From NCBI GenBank assembly GCA_019693395.1, contig JAAMXP010005304.1:1-17114 (forward strand): 17,114 nucleotides of DNA, in the 5' to 3' direction. Of the stretch, positions 9,997 through 17,114 are shown piece by piece. The notes beneath the pieces are model-generated. The model worked only from the letters and a program-made list of their open reading frames with translations, was not told the origin of the DNA and ran no database searches. Source of the DNA: Ettlia oleoabundans. Lineage: Eukaryota; Chlorophyta; Chlorophyceae; Chlamydomonadales. Position numbers and translations under genes: made by a program. The number at the start of each line of letters is the position of its first letter. Within the stretch, counting starts at the first letter, position 1.

Positions 9997-10008
9997 GGCG
10001 GCAGCAAA

Positions 10009-10233
10009 CTAGTTGCCGGTGCACTTCCCTAAATCCTCTATGAAGGTCGCAAACTCATCGAATTGTTTCAGCCGCTCGAACACGAGCTTTTCGATGTGCA
10101 CAACGAAAATGAAGACGGCTGGCATGGCAGGATGCGGCTTGCAAAGCTGCCAAATCAGCACAATTGAGGGCCAGAACCTATAGTAAGTCACGTTTAGCGT
10201 TGCCAAATGCACCAAAACAACGCGGGAGGCCAT
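10009..10233 (-). CDS. Small ORF of unknown nature inside the inverted-repeat segment
   Basis: This is an ATG-started minus-strand frame of 74 codons ending in TAG. The N-terminal half is hydrophobic (MASRVVLVHLATL, later AVFIFVVHIEKLVF). The C-terminus, FERLKQFDEFATFIEDLGK, looks like an amphipathic helix. I recognise no family. It lies inside the segment bounded by the 33-bp inverted repeats, so it could be debris of a mobile element, a real short protein or chance. Its A/T-richer third positions differ from the flanking housekeeping genes. Confidence 0.25.
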   Translation of the reverse strand: MASRVVLVHLATLNVTYYRFWPSIVLIWQLCKPHPAMPAVFIFVVHIEKLVFERLKQFDEFATFIEDLGKCTGN

Positions 10234-10304
10234 CCATACGCGGATAGGCTCCTCTGCTGGGCGTGCTGTGCTGTTTTTGGCCCGTGCTTATTTTTTCATA
10301 TACT

Positions 10305-10330
10305 CCTCGCTTTTTGGGGGGAAAACGAGG
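10305..10330. repeat. Imperfect hairpin with A/T-rich inner stem
   Basis: CCTCG at 10305-10309 pairs with CGAGG at 10326-10330. TTTT at 10311-10314 pairs with AAAA at 10322-10325, with one bulged C and a TGGGGGG loop. It sits immediately inside the right inverted-repeat arm. Confidence 0.6.
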
Positions 10331-10339
10331 GGAGGGAGG

Positions 10340-10372
10340 GTTGCCAAACCAAAAAAACCAGGCGCTGCCGCC
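10340..10372 (-). repeat. Right arm of the 33-bp inverted repeat
   Basis: Read on the minus strand, this segment begins GGCGGCAGCGCCTGG and ends GGTTTGGCAAC, matching 9149-9181 with about four mismatches in the centre, where a run of seven T replaces AACTTCT. TTAA directly flanks it on the outer side (10373-10376). The left arm has CTTA at that position, so no exact target-site duplication is visible. Confidence 0.75.
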
Positions 10373-10470
10373 TTAAATTATAGCAGCACGGTGAGATATT
10401 TTTAGTCACAGTCAAAGTCATGCAGGGCTTGGAATTTTGGTCCCCCTGGTCCAGTTGGGGTGTGCACAAT

Positions 10471-10487
10471 TTGCACAAGTTGTGCAA
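10471..10487. repeat. 8-bp inverted repeat with 1-base spacer
   Basis: TTGCACAA at 10471-10478 and TTGTGCAA at 10480-10487 form a perfect inverted repeat. A further palindrome, TGTGCACA, lies just upstream at 10461-10468. The cluster lies about 470 bases before the ISY1 start codon and could be a dimeric protein-binding site; this is inferred from symmetry only. Confidence 0.6.
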
Positions 10488-10611
10488 GTGGATTGCTTCA
10501 GTCCGCCCGGATACCCTGGCGCCGGTCTGAACCCCGGTGTATTTTCCGCGCACATCTCCAGTATACTCGGCTGCAAACTTGTTCTGTTGCTTAGAAGGGT
10601 AAGGATCGTCA

Positions 10612-10637
10612 GGCCCTCTTTGTCGGGCCTCTTTGTC
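10612..10637. repeat. 13-bp tandem duplication
   Basis: GGCCCTCTTTGTC at 10612-10624 is followed directly by GGGCCTCTTTGTC at 10625-10637, with one mismatch. It lies just before the ATG at 10642, in the presumed 5' region of ISY1. Confidence 0.7.
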
Positions 10638-10641
10638 AAAC

Positions 10642-10875
10642 ATGGGTGGTGGCCAGCACAACGCCCAGACTCTCACCTATGTGTGGCAGGCGGGTCCTGC
10701 TCTTCTTGACAGGTTTTGGCGTGCATTGTCAACGTCACACCCCAGCCGTAGCAAAACTACCGTTAGGAGCCAAGTTTCCTCGACAAGCATGTGCCTTCAA
10801 GCCCATGTGGTTGGCAGGCATGGGAAAGAGCAGGGATGTACAAGATCCAGGGCAGTACTAACACCTGCGCACTGA
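10642..10875 (+). CDS. Weak ORF upstream of ISY1 (uORF, 5' UTR or separate small gene)
   Basis: An ATG in a good context (CAAACATGG) opens a frame of 77 codons starting MGGGQHNAQTLTYVWQ and ending in TGA 72 bases before the ISY1 start codon. The Gly/His-rich N-terminus looks somewhat like small mitochondrial respiratory subunits, but I recognise no family. An overlapping frame ending in RDVQDPGQY at about 10861 is equally plausible. Splicing, a long 5' leader of ISY1 or an upstream regulatory ORF are alternatives. Confidence 0.2.
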   Translation: MGGGQHNAQTLTYVWQAGPALLDRFWRALSTSHPSRSKTTVRSQVSSTSMCLQAHVVGRHGKEQGCTRSRAVLTPAH

Positions 10876-10946
10876 GCCGGCCATCGTGGCCGTCTTGAAC
10901 GCATATCTACGGTTTTTATTTTTCCGCGAGTGAGATCAACCCCAAA

Positions 10947-12236
10947 ATGGCGCGTAATGAAGAAAAAGCACAGTCCATGCTGAACAGGTGGCTGGCAGGG
11001 AAGCAGGCGGAGGTTAAAGGAGAGAAACAGAAGCGACCGTATCTGGCGAGTGAGTGCCATGACCTCAACGAGGCCGACAAATGGCGGCAGCAAATTCTAC
11101 GCGAGATTGGTCGCAAGGTCATGGAAATCCAAAACGCGGGCCTTGGGGAGCACAGGTGAGGGATCGGTAGGCCCTGGTCGGCCTGCAGGAAGGTGACAGC
11201 CAGGGGTTTGGCGGAGCCCAATGTTGGCGGCGGTGCCTGCTACACCCCAATGCGAGCAACAGTGCAAAGCAACAGCAGCCTCCTGCGCACAACTTGAAAC
11301 TTACTCGAGTGTGCTCCTGCAGAATCCGTGACCTGAACGATGAGATCAACAAGCTCATACGTGAGAAAGGGCACTGGGAGCGGCGCATAGTGGAGCTGGG
11401 TGGCCCTGACTACTCAAAAGTCGGACCAAAGGTCACAGACAGCGAGGGACACTCACTGGCAGAGGCCTCAGGGCGCGGGCCTGGCTACCGCTACTTTGGT
11501 GCTGCTAAGCAGCTGCCAGGAGTGCGAGAGTTGTTTGAAAAGGAGGCACCGCGCCAGGTATGGGGGTCAGGGGGTCTCCCAGGGTGGTGGTTGCCCAAAG
11601 TAGCGGAGGGATGTGACACGTGAACATGCGGCCAGCTATTTATGTGGCCCAATGGCGGAGAGTGGCGGCAAGCTGGGGCAAGTCACCTACGAGGAAGAAC
11701 CCCCGTTCAGTATGGAACTTGAGGTTACTGCCAGTGCGTCCCACACTGCTGGACTGCTGCTCACTCCTGTTCTGCCCTCCCTGGCTACCGATCGCCGAGC
11801 AATACTGCCCATCGTTGTGGTTCAGGTTCGCCGCACACGTGCTGAGATGCACCGTGCCATTGATGCCGATTACTATGGCTTTCGCGATGAGGAGGATGGC
11901 GTGCTGGAGAAGTTGGAGGCACCGGCGGAAGCGGCCATGCGGCGGCAGGCAATAGAGGAATGGGAAGAGAAGGAGGCGGAGCGGCAAGCAGCATTTGCGG
12001 CTGTGCAGGGTGGTATGCCTGATAGCAGGTTGGCAGCTGCAGGGCATCAGACAGCGGGAAGTGATCATGACGCAGCAGCGCCGCCGCAGTTTGTGGCGTA
12101 TGTGCCACTGCCGGATCAGAAAGAAATTGAGCAAAAGGTGCTGGAGAACAAGAAGCAGCAGCTGTTGAAGCAGTACATCAGCACGGAGGAGGCGGCAAAG
12201 CAGCAGCAGGCCAAAGAGCTGCTTAACAGACGCTGA
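10947..12236 (+). CDS. ISY1: Pre-mRNA-splicing factor ISY1
   Basis: Three exons, 10947-11155, 11323-11557 and 11826-12236, join in phase to give about 284 aa; human ISY1 is about 285. The N-terminus MARNEEKAQSMLNRW starts at an ATG in a good context (CCAAAATGG). PYLASECHDLNEADKWR, IQNAGLGEHRIRDLNDEI and REKGHWERRIVELGGPDY are nearly the conserved family signature. The YFGAAKQLPGVRELFEKE and DYYGFRDEEDGVLEKLE blocks also match. The C-terminal third (from about residue 175) is charged and coiled-coil-like, with KQQQAKELLNRR before TGA. ISY1 belongs to the intron-binding/NineTeen-related part of the catalytic spliceosome, where its N-terminus lies near the active site. Both introns are GT-AG. 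The U5-40K gene follows on the same strand. Confidence 0.97.
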
Positions 12237-12304
12237 GGAAGCGGGCTGCACCTCACACCTCTATCAGCCCTGCCATGCGCTCGCATCTACATCTGTGGAA
12301 TGGT

Positions 12305-12309
12305 TGTAA
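12305..12309 (+). promoter_or_regulatory. TGTAA poly(A) signal of ISY1
   Basis: TGTAA lies 69 bases after the ISY1 stop codon. This is the expected position for the chlorophycean poly(A) signal and defines a short 3' UTR. Confidence 0.65.
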
Positions 12310-12469
12310 CATGCCGGCCTGGAGGAAACTCGGTCCCTGACACAGTTCGTTAGTGCAATGAGGTACACAGGAAACTGATATGATGGATTATCAGCCAGGG
12401 CTGAGATTCAAACCATGTCAGCACGCTCGTTAAGCTCAGTAGTTATATTTTTCTTCCGCACCTTTTGAT

Positions 12470-12474
12470 TTACA
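12470..12474 (-). promoter_or_regulatory. Possible TGTAA poly(A) signal (minus strand)
   Basis: TTACA on the plus strand gives TGTAA on the minus strand, 30 bases beyond the putative minus-strand stop at 12506-12504. If genuine, it ends a small gene convergent with ISY1. Confidence 0.35.
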
Positions 12475-12503
12475 CTGTGGGGCCCTCAGTTGGGGGCAAG
12501 GGT

Positions 12504-12775
12504 CTAGAGTGGCCGAAAGTCTTCCATTTCTGGTTCCTGAGTCTTGATAGTTTGGATGTTTCTTGCCATCCACCATTTGCTCAGCCGCAAAGGAGAGGCA
12601 GCAGGGGACCAAGAGGCAGGTTCCAGGGGGCCGAACGGGTCTGCAGTAGCGGGGCAGGACCTGCAGCCCTAAGCAATGCAAATCCCACACCAGGAATCAT
12701 GCTATGGTCAAACTCAGTGCCCAGGGCAGCAGCCAGAGCATCAGCCTGCATGTCCTGCTTCACCTCCTCATCTAC
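12504..12775 (-). CDS. Small minus-strand coding fragment, unrecognised
   Basis: A coding-like exon begins at 12775 after a tag acceptor and reads VDEEVKQDMQADALAAALG, then TEFDHSMIPG. A gtgtgg donor follows near 12690. A second block near 12569-12504 reads IQTIKTQEPEMEDFRPL and ends in TAG. The acidic, helix-like character and the nearby TGTAA suggest a real gene or pseudogene, convergent with ISY1 and divergent from SNRNP40. I do not recognise the protein, and the joining of the two blocks and any exon right of 12776 are not resolved. Directly upstream in the same frame are KFLLVGGPVAVDASNSNLL and an in-frame TAG (12778-12776), which is either the intron acceptor or a disabling stop. Confidence 0.35.
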
Positions 12776-13167
12776 CTAGTGCTGCAGTAGCAAGTTGCTG
12801 TTGCTGGCATCCACCGCCACTGGGCCGCCGACTAAGAGGAACTTGATTATAATTATTTAATGGTTTACAGGCCAGGTGACGCTCCCTGCATTTGAAACAT
12901 CAAATTCATTATATTATAAACTTTTGGTTCAGGTTCGCTAGCCGTATTCATAACTCCAGCAAAGGTTGGTCGGCACAGCCCGGCGCGAGCATGCAAAACA
13001 TGCCAGCGCATGAGGCACACCAATGCTTGCGATATGGAAGTTTGCTTGCAATTCCTCACTGTATCTGCCCTGCACTCTCCGCCTGCCTCGCTCGGAGGCA
13101 GCTTACCTTGGTAGGGTGCTGAGCGGCGCCAGGATTGGCAATCACACCTGTTCTCTGCCAGGCTGCG
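12776..13167. other. Intergenic region upstream of SNRNP40, with an A/T-rich core
   Basis: About 12845-12935 is markedly A/T-rich (AATTATTTAATGG, then ATTATATTATAAAC) against the GC-rich surroundings. It lies 230-320 bases before the SNRNP40 ATG. This would suit a promoter, possibly shared with the minus-strand fragment to its left. I can pin down no specific factor site. Confidence 0.4.
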
Positions 13168-15278
13168 ATGTCGAGTACCACAGATACCTTAAAGCGGCCG
13201 GCAGAGCAGGATGATTCTGCAATGGTCGAGGTGAAGCGGGCACGGCAAGGAGATGGCGAGCTTGTTGTGTCCCAAGCCCAGCGTCCGAAAATCAAGCAGG
13301 CAAGCGCCTGCAGGACAGCGAGGACAAGTTGGAGGCAGGCTGCAGATGCTTGTGTGCGGGCGGCAGGGTGCGCCAGGCCGGGCTGTGTTGCCCTGCAGCA
13401 CTCTGAAGCAGGCACTGGCTTTCTGCAGGGACCTGACCGCACCAGCGCACTTCAAGCGCCCATCATGCTGCTCTCTGGGCATGGCGATCAGGTGGGACTG
13501 AACAAGCTGGCCAGCCGTATCCTGCCCGCTGCCTTGTACCTGCTTCGTCTGCCTGCATCGTCCGCCCCTGCCTCACCTGAAAATCGTCCTGCCTTCACTC
13601 TGTTACACCCAGGTGTTCACAATGCGATTCAATCCTGAGGGAGATGTAATCGCTTCTGGTTCCCACGACAAGCATATCTTCTTGTGGCGCACATATGGCG
13701 AGTGCGAGAATTTCATGATGCTCAAAGGTACAGGGGTGCGGGTGTAGCAGCAGCGGCATGGCCAATGTAGCGCACCCGTGCGTGCCTGAGGAGGTGTATG
13801 CATGCTTGGGTGGGTGGTAGTGTGATTAGGGTGGAAGTTGAAGGGGCTGGAGGCCGCTGTTGGAGCCAGGCATGGCACCTGGCCTGCTTCCATGCAACTG
13901 CACCTGGACGCCGTGTCACCAGCCCTGCGCCGGGCCCCTGCTGCACCCACTCTATGCAGGACACAAGAATGCCGTGCTTGAGCTGCACTGGATGGCTGAT
14001 GGTGAGCAGCTAGTGAGCTGCAGCCCGGACAAGACAGTGCGAGTGTGGGATGGCGAAACAGGAAGCGAGGTGCTGCGGCTCAAGGAACACCGTGACATCG
14101 TCAACAGCTGCTGCCCAGCCAGGAGAGGGCCCCCGCTGGTGGTGTCTGGGGGCGATGACTGCGAAGTGAAGCTGTGGGACCTGCGTGCCGGCGAGGCAGT
14201 CAAGACGTTCAACGAGCGCTACCAGGTGCCGGGGGGGTCGTGGCCTGCACTGCTGGACAGCAGAGGCTAGTGCAGCGTAGAGCGCGCTGAACACACTGCC
14301 ATGTCGTGTCCTTTCTGGTTCAACGCTGTGTCAAGCCCAACCAGGGCTCATGTCGCACAGTGCCTGCTATGCACGTCTACTCACTTGCCAGCTGTGCCTC
14401 CTGCCCGTCGCATCCTGGCTGCGTTCCCGCCTCTTGGTCTCCAGGTACTGAGCGTTGCCTTCAGCGAGGCCGGGGATCAGATTTACGCCGCCGGCATTGA
14501 GAATGTGGTGAATGTGTGGGATTTGCGCCGTGAGGAGGTGGGCATGAGCCTAGCGGGGCACAGCGACAGCATCACTGGCATGCGGCTGTCCCCAGACGGC
14601 ACGCACCTGCTCACCAACAGCATGGACAACACGCTCAGGTGTGCAGTGCTTGCGTTGGGGCAGCAGCTGCAGGGAGCAGCAGCGTGCTGAGGCAGCTGCC
14701 CTGCTGCTGTTTATGGTATGCAATTGTGTTGCCCATCTGCTCAACGCACACCTCCAAACTCATCCTGCTGCCTCTGCTGCTGCACCCACACCAAGGTCCT
14801 GCCATGCCTTCACCTGCAGGGTGTGGGACATGCGGCCGTTCGCGCCCGCCAACCGCTGCACCAAGGTGTTTGCGGGCCACGTACACACCTTTGAGAAGAA
14901 CCTGCTCCGCTGCGACTGGAGCCCAGATGGACAAAAGGTGTGCAGCAACACTGGCGTGAGCAGCAACATCTAGCCGCCCTGCATCTGCTGTGCTTGATGC
15001 TATTGTGCCCTTGTGGCCGTGCGACCTAGCAACGTGTGCTATCATCCCTGCGAGCCCTGTCCTTGCCCGGCACTTACCTCCACTTGCCTGCCTTGCAGGT
15101 GACGGCGGGCAGTGGCGACCGGTTTGTCTACATATGGAACACCGCCACTCGTGCGCTCATGTACAAGCTGCCAGGGCACAGTGGCAGCGTGAATGAGTGT
15201 GTTTTCCACCCCAAGGAGCCCATCGTGGGCAGCGCCTCATCCGACAAAACCATCTACCTCGGAGAGCTGGCGCAGTGA
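13168..15278 (+). CDS. SNRNP40: U5 snRNP 40 kDa WD-repeat protein (U5-40K)
   Basis: Seven exons: 13168-13299, 13429-13491, 13613-13727, 13960-14225, 14445-14638, 14820-14937 and 15099-15278. All phases agree, giving about 355 aa (human about 357). The N-terminus is charged with a basic VEVKRARQ patch. Then comes the family hallmark LQAPIMLLSGH, followed by seven WD repeats ending FLWR, VRVWD, VKLWD, VNVWD, VRVWD, VYIWN and IYLGE. NSCCPARRGPPLV, VWDMRPFAP and FEKNLLRCDWSPDG are close to the human protein. U5-40K is a beta-propeller scaffold in the U5 snRNP that contacts PRP8. The first intron (13300-13428) uses a GC donor (CAG|gcaagc); it is 129 bases long and free of in-frame stops. The other introns are GT-AG. 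The gene converges on RecG, with 230 bases between the stops. Confidence 0.97.
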
Positions 15279-15508
15279 GGCTAGGCCAGGGAGGGCTGGG
15301 CCTCGCACCCATGCCCATGCATCTGCCACTGACACGTTAGTAGCATCTTAGCCACACTTAAACCACATTCCTCGATTTGCAGTACTTGACTCAACTGACA
15401 CGATGTGGACAATGCTGCTTTTGCCTGAGCGTGAATCAGGAATCTATAGTGCAACAGACAAGAGGTGAATTGCAACAGCACCTGCACTTGATCCCTGAGT
15501 AGGCCCAG
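15279..15508. other. Shared 3' spacer between convergent SNRNP40 and RecG
   Basis: These 230 bases separate two convergent stop codons and must hold both 3' UTRs. I found no TGTAA on either strand, so both genes must use variant signals or overlap in their 3' ends. Confidence 0.5.
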
Positions 15509-17114
15509 CTAGGACAGGTTTGGCACAGTGAGTGTGTCCAGCTGCAGCATGGATTCGTCCATGACCAGCGCGCACAGCTCAGCGGGCCACCTGCGCGGGT
15601 CGGGCTCCTGTTGCAGCAGGGAGGAGGCCGCCTGCCGCGCCTGCTCCAGCAGATCGCGGTCAGCAGGGATCTGGGCCATCTGCAGGCTGGCGGGCAGCTG
15701 GAGCTGGGTGCTGAGACAGCTATGGCTGGCAGTTATTTGGAATCAAGCGCGTCTAATGGCACGCCCTCACACACATGTTTTGTTGTGCAAGTAGGCAGGC
15801 AGAGGTGGCGCTGGTTGCCGGCATGCCCCTTTGCTTGCCTTGAACGAGGTCCTGGTGTCCCGCCCGCTCTGCCGCTTGCCAAGCACTTCGCCCGCCCCCC
15901 GCATCTCCAGGTCACACTCTGCCACGGTAAATCCATTGCTGTGGTTGACCAGCACCTGCAGAGCGATAGCAGCACAGATCACTCTTGAGCCCTCAACTGC
16001 AGTCGCAGCAGAGCTTGCACAGCAGCCACTGCCAGCTGGCTCCCTATGGGATGGGATCCGCGGGCACACGCTCCCACAGATGCCCCAGCAGTGCCCCACC
16101 TTCATCTTCTTCTCCACCACTGCCCCCGCATCAGCCGCGTAGACAAGGTAGCAGTAGGACTGGCGGTGGCTGCGCCCCACGCGCCCCCGCAGCTGATGCA
16201 GCTGGGCAAAGCCAAATCGCTCTGCAACAAGAAAAAATTTGAATGGAGTGGGCAGGTGCATGGCACAGCAGTCAAGCACGGGAGCAGTTCCCTCTGCGCT
16301 GCATTGACAGCTGCAGCCAGGGGCGTGTCAGCATTCACACATAGCTGTTGCTGGCACATGCATAGCACAGCATGCTGGCTGGCGCCCCTGCCGTCCCCAC
16401 CGGCATGCTCCACCACCATTACTGTTGCCTCAGGCACGTCCACCCCCACCTCAACAACTGTGGTGCTGCAAGCAAGAAAAACATTGGAGGGAGGAGGTGC
16501 CATATCCATGATGAGTGGTACAACCTGGATGAGCGGTGCATTTCACCACCGCCACTGCGGGGCCCCGCTGTGCTGCCCAGCAGTGGTAGCGAGTTTGCAT
16601 GCCTGCAGAGGAAAGGGTGAGGCAGGCAGATAGCAACAAAGCCAGCACCTCCGCGGCACTGCGAACCGCCAGCTGTCGCCCCACCCACCTGACCAGCACC
16701 TTGACATCGGCCTGCTTGAACTGCTGCAACACCGCATCCTTGTGCTCAGGAGGCATCTGGCCGTGCAGCAGGCCGCAGTCCTGCTGTGCAAACACCCCCT
16801 CCTCCACCAACCGCTCCAATTCGCTGGTGGCAGCCTTCACCTCCTCCTGATGCCCCCACAACAAACAAGCCCCAGCCGCAGCAAGCAGAGTCAAGATAGG
16901 TTGCAAGTCGCACAGCGAGCGGGCTGTGTTTTGCTTGCATGCAAAAGAGGCAAGGTACTGGGGTGCCAGTGCAAACATGCAAAGGTGGTGTTGACTGGGC
17001 TGGGGGGTTCCTTGCCAAGCAGCTGGGTAAGCAACACAGCACGCTTGGGTGCCTGCATGCCCCGGCCACGCCTTGTCCCGCCGCGGCCGCCACGCGCTCC
17101 CCCCCCGCCTCCCC
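15509..17114 (-). CDS. RECG: ATP-dependent DNA helicase RecG, organellar type, C-terminal part (partial)
   Basis: Five exons are resolved: 16846-16689, 16465-16401, 16221-16100, 15955-15839 and 15703-15509. All phases agree; the 5' part lies beyond the right edge. The reading shows helicase domain 2 with LLHGQMPPEHKDAVLQQF, motif V (LVSTTVVEVGVDVPEATVMV) and motif VI (QLHQLRGRVGRS). The RecG/Mfd translocation motif follows (DLEMRGAGEVLGKRQSG). The C-terminus has PADRDLLEQARQAA, as in bacterial RecG, and stops at TAG 15511-15509. RecG remodels branched DNA and stalled forks. In plants and algae the nuclear gene product acts in mitochondria and plastids, with an endosymbiotic origin. The last intron starts AAG|gcaagc (GC-AG). 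Sequence between 16850 and the edge is probably intron; an ERVAAAAGQGVAG frame near 17096 might be the preceding exon. Confidence 0.93.

Noticed and set aside
10296..10676. Minus-strand ORF of 126 codons with a Cys/His pair
   Set aside because: It covers the inverted-repeat arm and the palindrome cluster, ends in a low-complexity stretch and shows no known fold; the C..C and H..H spacing is too loose for a zinc finger.
11613..11825. Upstream extension of the ISY1 last-exon frame
   Set aside because: This is intron: the known ISY1 order (FEKE...P followed by RRTRAEM) is restored exactly by splicing 11557 to 11826.
12776..12778. TAG recoded as an amino acid
   Set aside because: The sorting nexin and RecG genes in this window end in TAG at the positions expected from their families, so the standard code applies.
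13135..13167. Upstream extension of the SNRNP40 frame
   Set aside because: It begins at TTG rather than ATG; the first ATG in frame is 13168, which gives a normal-length protein.
1..17114. CRISPR array, prokaryotic operon, tRNA or rRNA
   Set aside because: No regularly spaced direct repeats, Shine-Dalgarno-led gene runs or cloverleaf/rRNA sequence were seen. RecG is bacterial in origin, but here it has spliceosomal introns, so it is a nuclear gene and not contamination.

Overview
This window is nuclear DNA from a green alga, most likely a chlorophycean (Chlamydomonas/Scenedesmus-like) species. The coding regions are broken by many short introns with near-canonical GT...CAG boundaries. Exons have GC-rich third positions. 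TGTAA, the usual chlorophycean poly(A) signal, follows several stop codons. The recognisable proteins are eukaryotic (eIF3h, sorting nexin, ISY1, U5-40K) or plastid-type (a DUF948 protein and a RecG helicase). No bacterial operon, phage, CRISPR array or tRNA was seen. The species assignment is inference.

Layout, left to right. 69-733 (+) holds the last two exons of eIF3h. 1040-4269 (+) is a complete PX-BAR sorting nexin of the SNX1/Vps5 type in ten exons. 5005-6020 (-) is an unrecognised, probably real gene whose 5' exons are uncertain. 6650-6915 is a degenerate tandem repeat of about 90 bp. 7144-8594 (-) is a four-exon gene for a DUF948-like membrane protein with a likely chloroplast transit peptide. 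8595-10640 is gene-poor and carries a 33-bp inverted-repeat pair about 1.2 kb apart, several hairpins and the 3' exon of a possible RGG-tailed protein. 10947-12236 (+) is ISY1 in three exons. About 12504-12775 (-) is a small uncertain gene. 13168-15278 (+) is SNRNP40 (U5-40K) in seven exons. 15509 to the right edge (-) is the 3' part of a plastid/mitochondrial-type RecG helicase.

The genes are mostly unrelated housekeeping functions: translation initiation, endosomal retromer sorting, a plastid membrane protein, pre-mRNA splicing and organelle DNA repair. The one functional theme is splicing: ISY1 (NineTeen-associated complex) and U5-40K lie on the same strand, with stop and start codons about 930 bp apart. 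Introns with the same non-canonical donor hexamer (AG|gcaagc) occur in SNRNP40 and in RecG. I found no sequence evidence for an exotic new system. The best leads are the DUF948 protein, the GC-AG introns (one stop-free and a multiple of three), the two uncharacterised minus-strand genes and the inverted-repeat-bounded segment.
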